NCBI GenBank assembly: GCA_010279815.1
Contig: QEOQ01000460.1
Location: 658,205 to 722,204 of the forward strand
Direction of reading: 5' to 3'
DNA length: 64,000 nt
Origin: Brachionus plicatilis
Taxonomy: Eukaryota; Rotifera; Eurotatoria; Ploima; Brachionidae
The notes under the pieces were generated by a model. It did not search any database, was not told the DNA's origin, and saw only the letters and a list, made by a program, of their open reading frames with translations. Positions 62,156-64,000 of the stretch are shown here, one piece after another (within the stretch, counting starts at the first letter, position 1; every line of letters starts with the position of its first letter). Made by a program: the position numbers and the translations under genes.

Positions 62156-62161
62156 AAAAAT

Positions 62162-62233
62162 GATCGCACCAAGGATCGAACTTGGGACCTCCTGTGTGTT
62201 AGACAGGTGTGATAACCACTACACCATGCGATC
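62162..62233 (-). tRNA. tRNA-Val (anticodon AAC)
   Basis: The 72-nt minus-strand gene folds as a complete cloverleaf. The acceptor stem is GATCGCA pairing with TGCGATC; the D arm contains GTGTAGTGGTTATCAC, which also serves as the A box. The anticodon stem CCTGT/ACAGG holds loop CTAACAC with anticodon AAC. The T arm contains GTTCGATCC, the B box. D-arm and anticodon-loop wording match eukaryotic tRNA-Val. On the minus strand a T-run (AATTTTTTTTCA) follows past 62162-side sequence only weakly. It lies about 130 bp downstream of the peptide-precursor gene. Confidence 0.95.
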
Positions 62234-62365
62234 TTTTCTAAATGAAAAAAAATTACAAATAAAATAGAGTTAAGATTTATTTATTTAATTTTTAGAAATT
62301 TATAAATTTTAATGAAAAGTAAACAAAAAAACTAAAGAACTAAATTGAATTTGGCTGGATTTGCT

Positions 62366-62668
62366 CTAGTTCAATTGATTCTTTATCCATTCTTTCAAAA
62401 GGAATCTATATAATACATTGTCTAATTTATTTGAATCTCGTAAATCATTTGATTCTTTTGAATTGGTATTTTCAGTTCTGGAATTCAAAGTTTTACTTAG
62501 TAATTGTTTGAGTTTCTGAATATCATCGTATTTTTCTAAATTTTCTAGACCTTTGAATGATCTTTTACCGTTTCTTGGCAAATAAATTCCATCATTTGAA
62601 CTAAAGAATTGACCATTCGATTCAATTACAATAATTGAAATCATTATAACAATAAAATATAGTTTCAT
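62366..62668 (-). CDS. neuropeptide/peptide-hormone precursor (Gln-started, PRN-amide type)
   Basis: Encodes 100 aa. Signal peptide residues 1-19 (MKLYFIVIMISIIVIESNG) are followed at once by QFFSSNDGIYLPRNGKRS. Cleavage after Gly19 would leave an N-terminal Gln, which normally cyclises to pyroglutamate. The GKR gives dibasic cleavage and C-terminal amidation, so the predicted product is pGlu-FFSSNDGIYLPRN-amide. The rest of the precursor (about 64 residues) is charged, with no other dibasic-bounded peptide. Peptide directly after the signal, then a spacer, is the GnRH/AKH-type precursor layout; the PRN-amide end is that of neuromedin U (FRPRN-amide). Family assignment is therefore open. The neighbouring gene at 63670 encodes a clearly related peptide on the same strand. 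Confidence 0.82.
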   Translation of the reverse strand: MKLYFIVIMISIIVIESNGQFFSSNDGIYLPRNGKRSFKGLENLEKYDDIQKLKQLLSKTLNSRTENTNSKESNDLRDSNKLDNVLYRFLLKEWIKNQLN

Positions 62669-63669
62669 TTTTCTAGATAAAAATTTAATAAAATTTTAAG
62701 AATTAAATTCAGTAGAGAAAATAAAAGGCTGCTAATGATTTATTTATATCGTAAGCTTGAATTCAAGTAATGACTTGTTTTTAAATTTCTAAAACTCAGC
62801 TCTATTTTCACCTTTATTTATATCTTAGATCTTTAAATTTAAAATCTATCACGCTAATAGCTATGCTTTATAACTAAAATTTTTTCATTAATTAAATAGA
62901 TTTTAAAATATCATTTTCTAATAGTCGACTTACAAAAAAATTACGTAAAAAATTAAATTTAAAAAAATTTAAAACCCTTTTAAATAGTATCAAATGAGAT
63001 ATGATTAAATTTTATGAGGGAAGATTGATTAAAAAACCATAGATTATTCAGTTGGCGGCTGTCGCCATGAAATAAAAAAGACAATTAAAATTATCTAGAT
63101 ACTTCTTTAATTGTATCTGTGCCTAGGAAAGAAAATTAGTTTGAAATTGAATTTTTGTTGTTTGAGTGGTAACCAAATTTTTTGTTTTATTTAAATTGTA
63201 AATTATTAGATTCTAATAAAAACAAGCTTTAAATTCGACTTTTATACTCTTTTCCATTAGGATGCATGCCTAATAGTCTAAACAATCTAAACTCCAAGCT
63301 GGCCTGTAATATTTTATTTAAACTCTTTAGCTTAATAATAAATTTATCAAATTGGTGATGGTTTTCAAAAAATTGACTAAAATAAAAGAATTTATACGCA
63401 TTCGAAAAATGTGATGGATGATCAGATTTTAAAAAATGCTTTTAATTTAATTCTTAGGGCGAATTAGTTCAAAATTAAAAAATCAAGACGAAAGTAAGAA
63501 CTATTTATTTATCAATATTTAGACGATTAAATCCCATATGATTTATTAAAATGGTACAAAATTTTATTTTAAATTAATGAATTAGGTTAATTGAAGCTGA
63601 AAGACAAAAGCATATAAACAAAACCAATTAGGTTTTTTGTGTCCATTTTGATGTTCCCTTTAATTGAAA
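62669..63669. other. spacer between the two peptide-precursor genes
   Basis: About 1 kb, AT-rich, presumably holding the promoter of the 62366 gene and the 3' UTR of the 63670 gene. No exon recognised. Confidence 0.4.
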
Positions 63670-64000
63670 TCATTTTTTTAGGAAATATTTTTTGAACAAC
63701 TCTTTGGGAAGAACAAAATTGTGCTGGTTTAAAAAACTCTCTTCACTTGACTCATTCTCATCATATTCAAAGTCTGAAAGCCTTTTTGAGAATTGTTTGT
63801 AAAATTTTCTCATTGTTGATAGTTTATCTATTTGTCGAAAATCGTCTCGATTAACCGAAGAATCGCTCTCGACTTGGGCCGAGGACAAAGTCGACGGTTT
63901 CAATTTCAACAAATTGTACAAATAGGACCGTTTGCCAAGGCGACCAACAGTGATACCATCCGTTGCGCTGAAATATTGAGCGTTGATGTGAGATATTATA
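63670..64000 (-). CDS. second, paralogous peptide-hormone precursor (partial; runs off the right edge)
   Basis: The minus-strand frame is open from the window edge to the stop at 63670, about 110 codons, so the N-terminus lies beyond 64000. It enters as IISHINA, apparently the end of a signal peptide, followed by QYFSATDGITVGRLGKRSY. The predicted product is pGlu-YFSATDGITVGRL-amide, sharing Q[FY]FS..DGI....R.GKRS[FY] with the 62366 gene. A spacer of about 80 residues follows (KLSTMRKFYKQFSKRLSDFE..), acidic near its middle and ending KKYFLKK. One internal KR (FSKR) is not preceded by Gly. The coding sequence is more GC-rich than its paralogue. A start at the TTG 63921 is not used here: the upstream in-frame peptide makes clear that the frame extends to the edge. 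Confidence 0.8.
   Translation of the reverse strand, partial: IISHINAQYFSATDGITVGRLGKRSYLYNLLKLKPSTLSSAQVESDSSVNRDDFRQIDKLSTMRKFYKQFSKRLSDFEYDENESSEESFLNQHNFVLPKELFKKYFLKK

Noticed and set aside
1..64000. CRISPR arrays, bacterial operons, prophage or integron structure
   Set aside because: No spaced direct repeats, Shine-Dalgarno-led gene strings or prokaryotic genes; spliced animal genes throughout.

Overview
The window is AT-rich (most intergenic DNA is poly-A/T and TTTA/AAAT runs) and clearly animal nuclear DNA. Genes are split by short GT..AG introns (mostly about 45-60 bp), and the families are metazoan: a MEX-3 RNA-binding protein, RTEL1 helicase, ArfGAP2/3, a PIM-type kinase, a calcyphosin-like EF-hand protein, amidated peptide precursors and a eukaryotic tRNA-Val. 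No species can be named from sequence alone. A small-bodied, AT-rich invertebrate such as a rotifer would fit, but that is inference.

Layout. 1-12.6 kb: no convincing intact gene; decayed coding-like DNA (3.8-4.2 kb), a 20-bp perfect hairpin (3.13 kb), three tandem ~360-bp units (6.45-7.4 kb), a LINE reverse-transcriptase remnant (9.27-9.6 kb) and a cluster of a short dispersed repeat. 13.0-14.2 kb: single-exon GC-rich MEX-3-like gene. 14.2-20.4 kb: nearly empty AT-rich DNA. 20.5-21.9 kb: secreted/membrane chitin-deacetylase-like protein that lacks the metal-binding histidines. 23.3-28.0 kb: RTEL1, reconstructed in 12 exons, with a foldback transposon in its largest intron. 29.56 kb: hAT-like MITE. 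30.2-30.8 kb: retroelement-like fragments. 31.8-35.5 kb: ArfGAP2/3, whose last coding exon seems to be only four codons. 37.6-40.3 kb: Ser-rich protein of unknown family with a degenerate EF-hand-like N-terminus. 40.7-41.4 kb: LINE remnant and a second hAT-like MITE. 43.1-44.1 kb: calcyphosin-like protein. 45.4-50.4 kb: two small secreted-protein candidates, a decayed gene and much empty DNA. 50.9-51.2 kb: Tc1/mariner transposase remnant. 53.9-54.9 kb (minus): PIM-like kinase. 58.0-59.7 kb (minus): receptor with two mannose-6-phosphate-receptor-homology domains and a sorting-type tail. 60.4-61.0 kb: mariner-type foldback MITE. 62.16 kb: tRNA-Val(AAC). 62.4-64.0 kb (minus): two paralogous peptide-hormone precursors.

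The most interesting locus is the right end. Two adjacent minus-strand genes each encode a Gln-started, Gly-Lys-Arg-terminated peptide (QFFSSNDGIYLPRN-GKR and QYFSATDGITVGRL-GKR) placed directly after a signal peptide. They look like a tandem pair of related, probably pyroglutamylated and amidated neuropeptides; one ends in PRN-amide, as neuromedin U does. The other genes are housekeeping or signalling genes with no operon-like relationship. Exon structures were worked out by hand from splice signals, reading phase and remembered family conservation; none was tested against transcripts.
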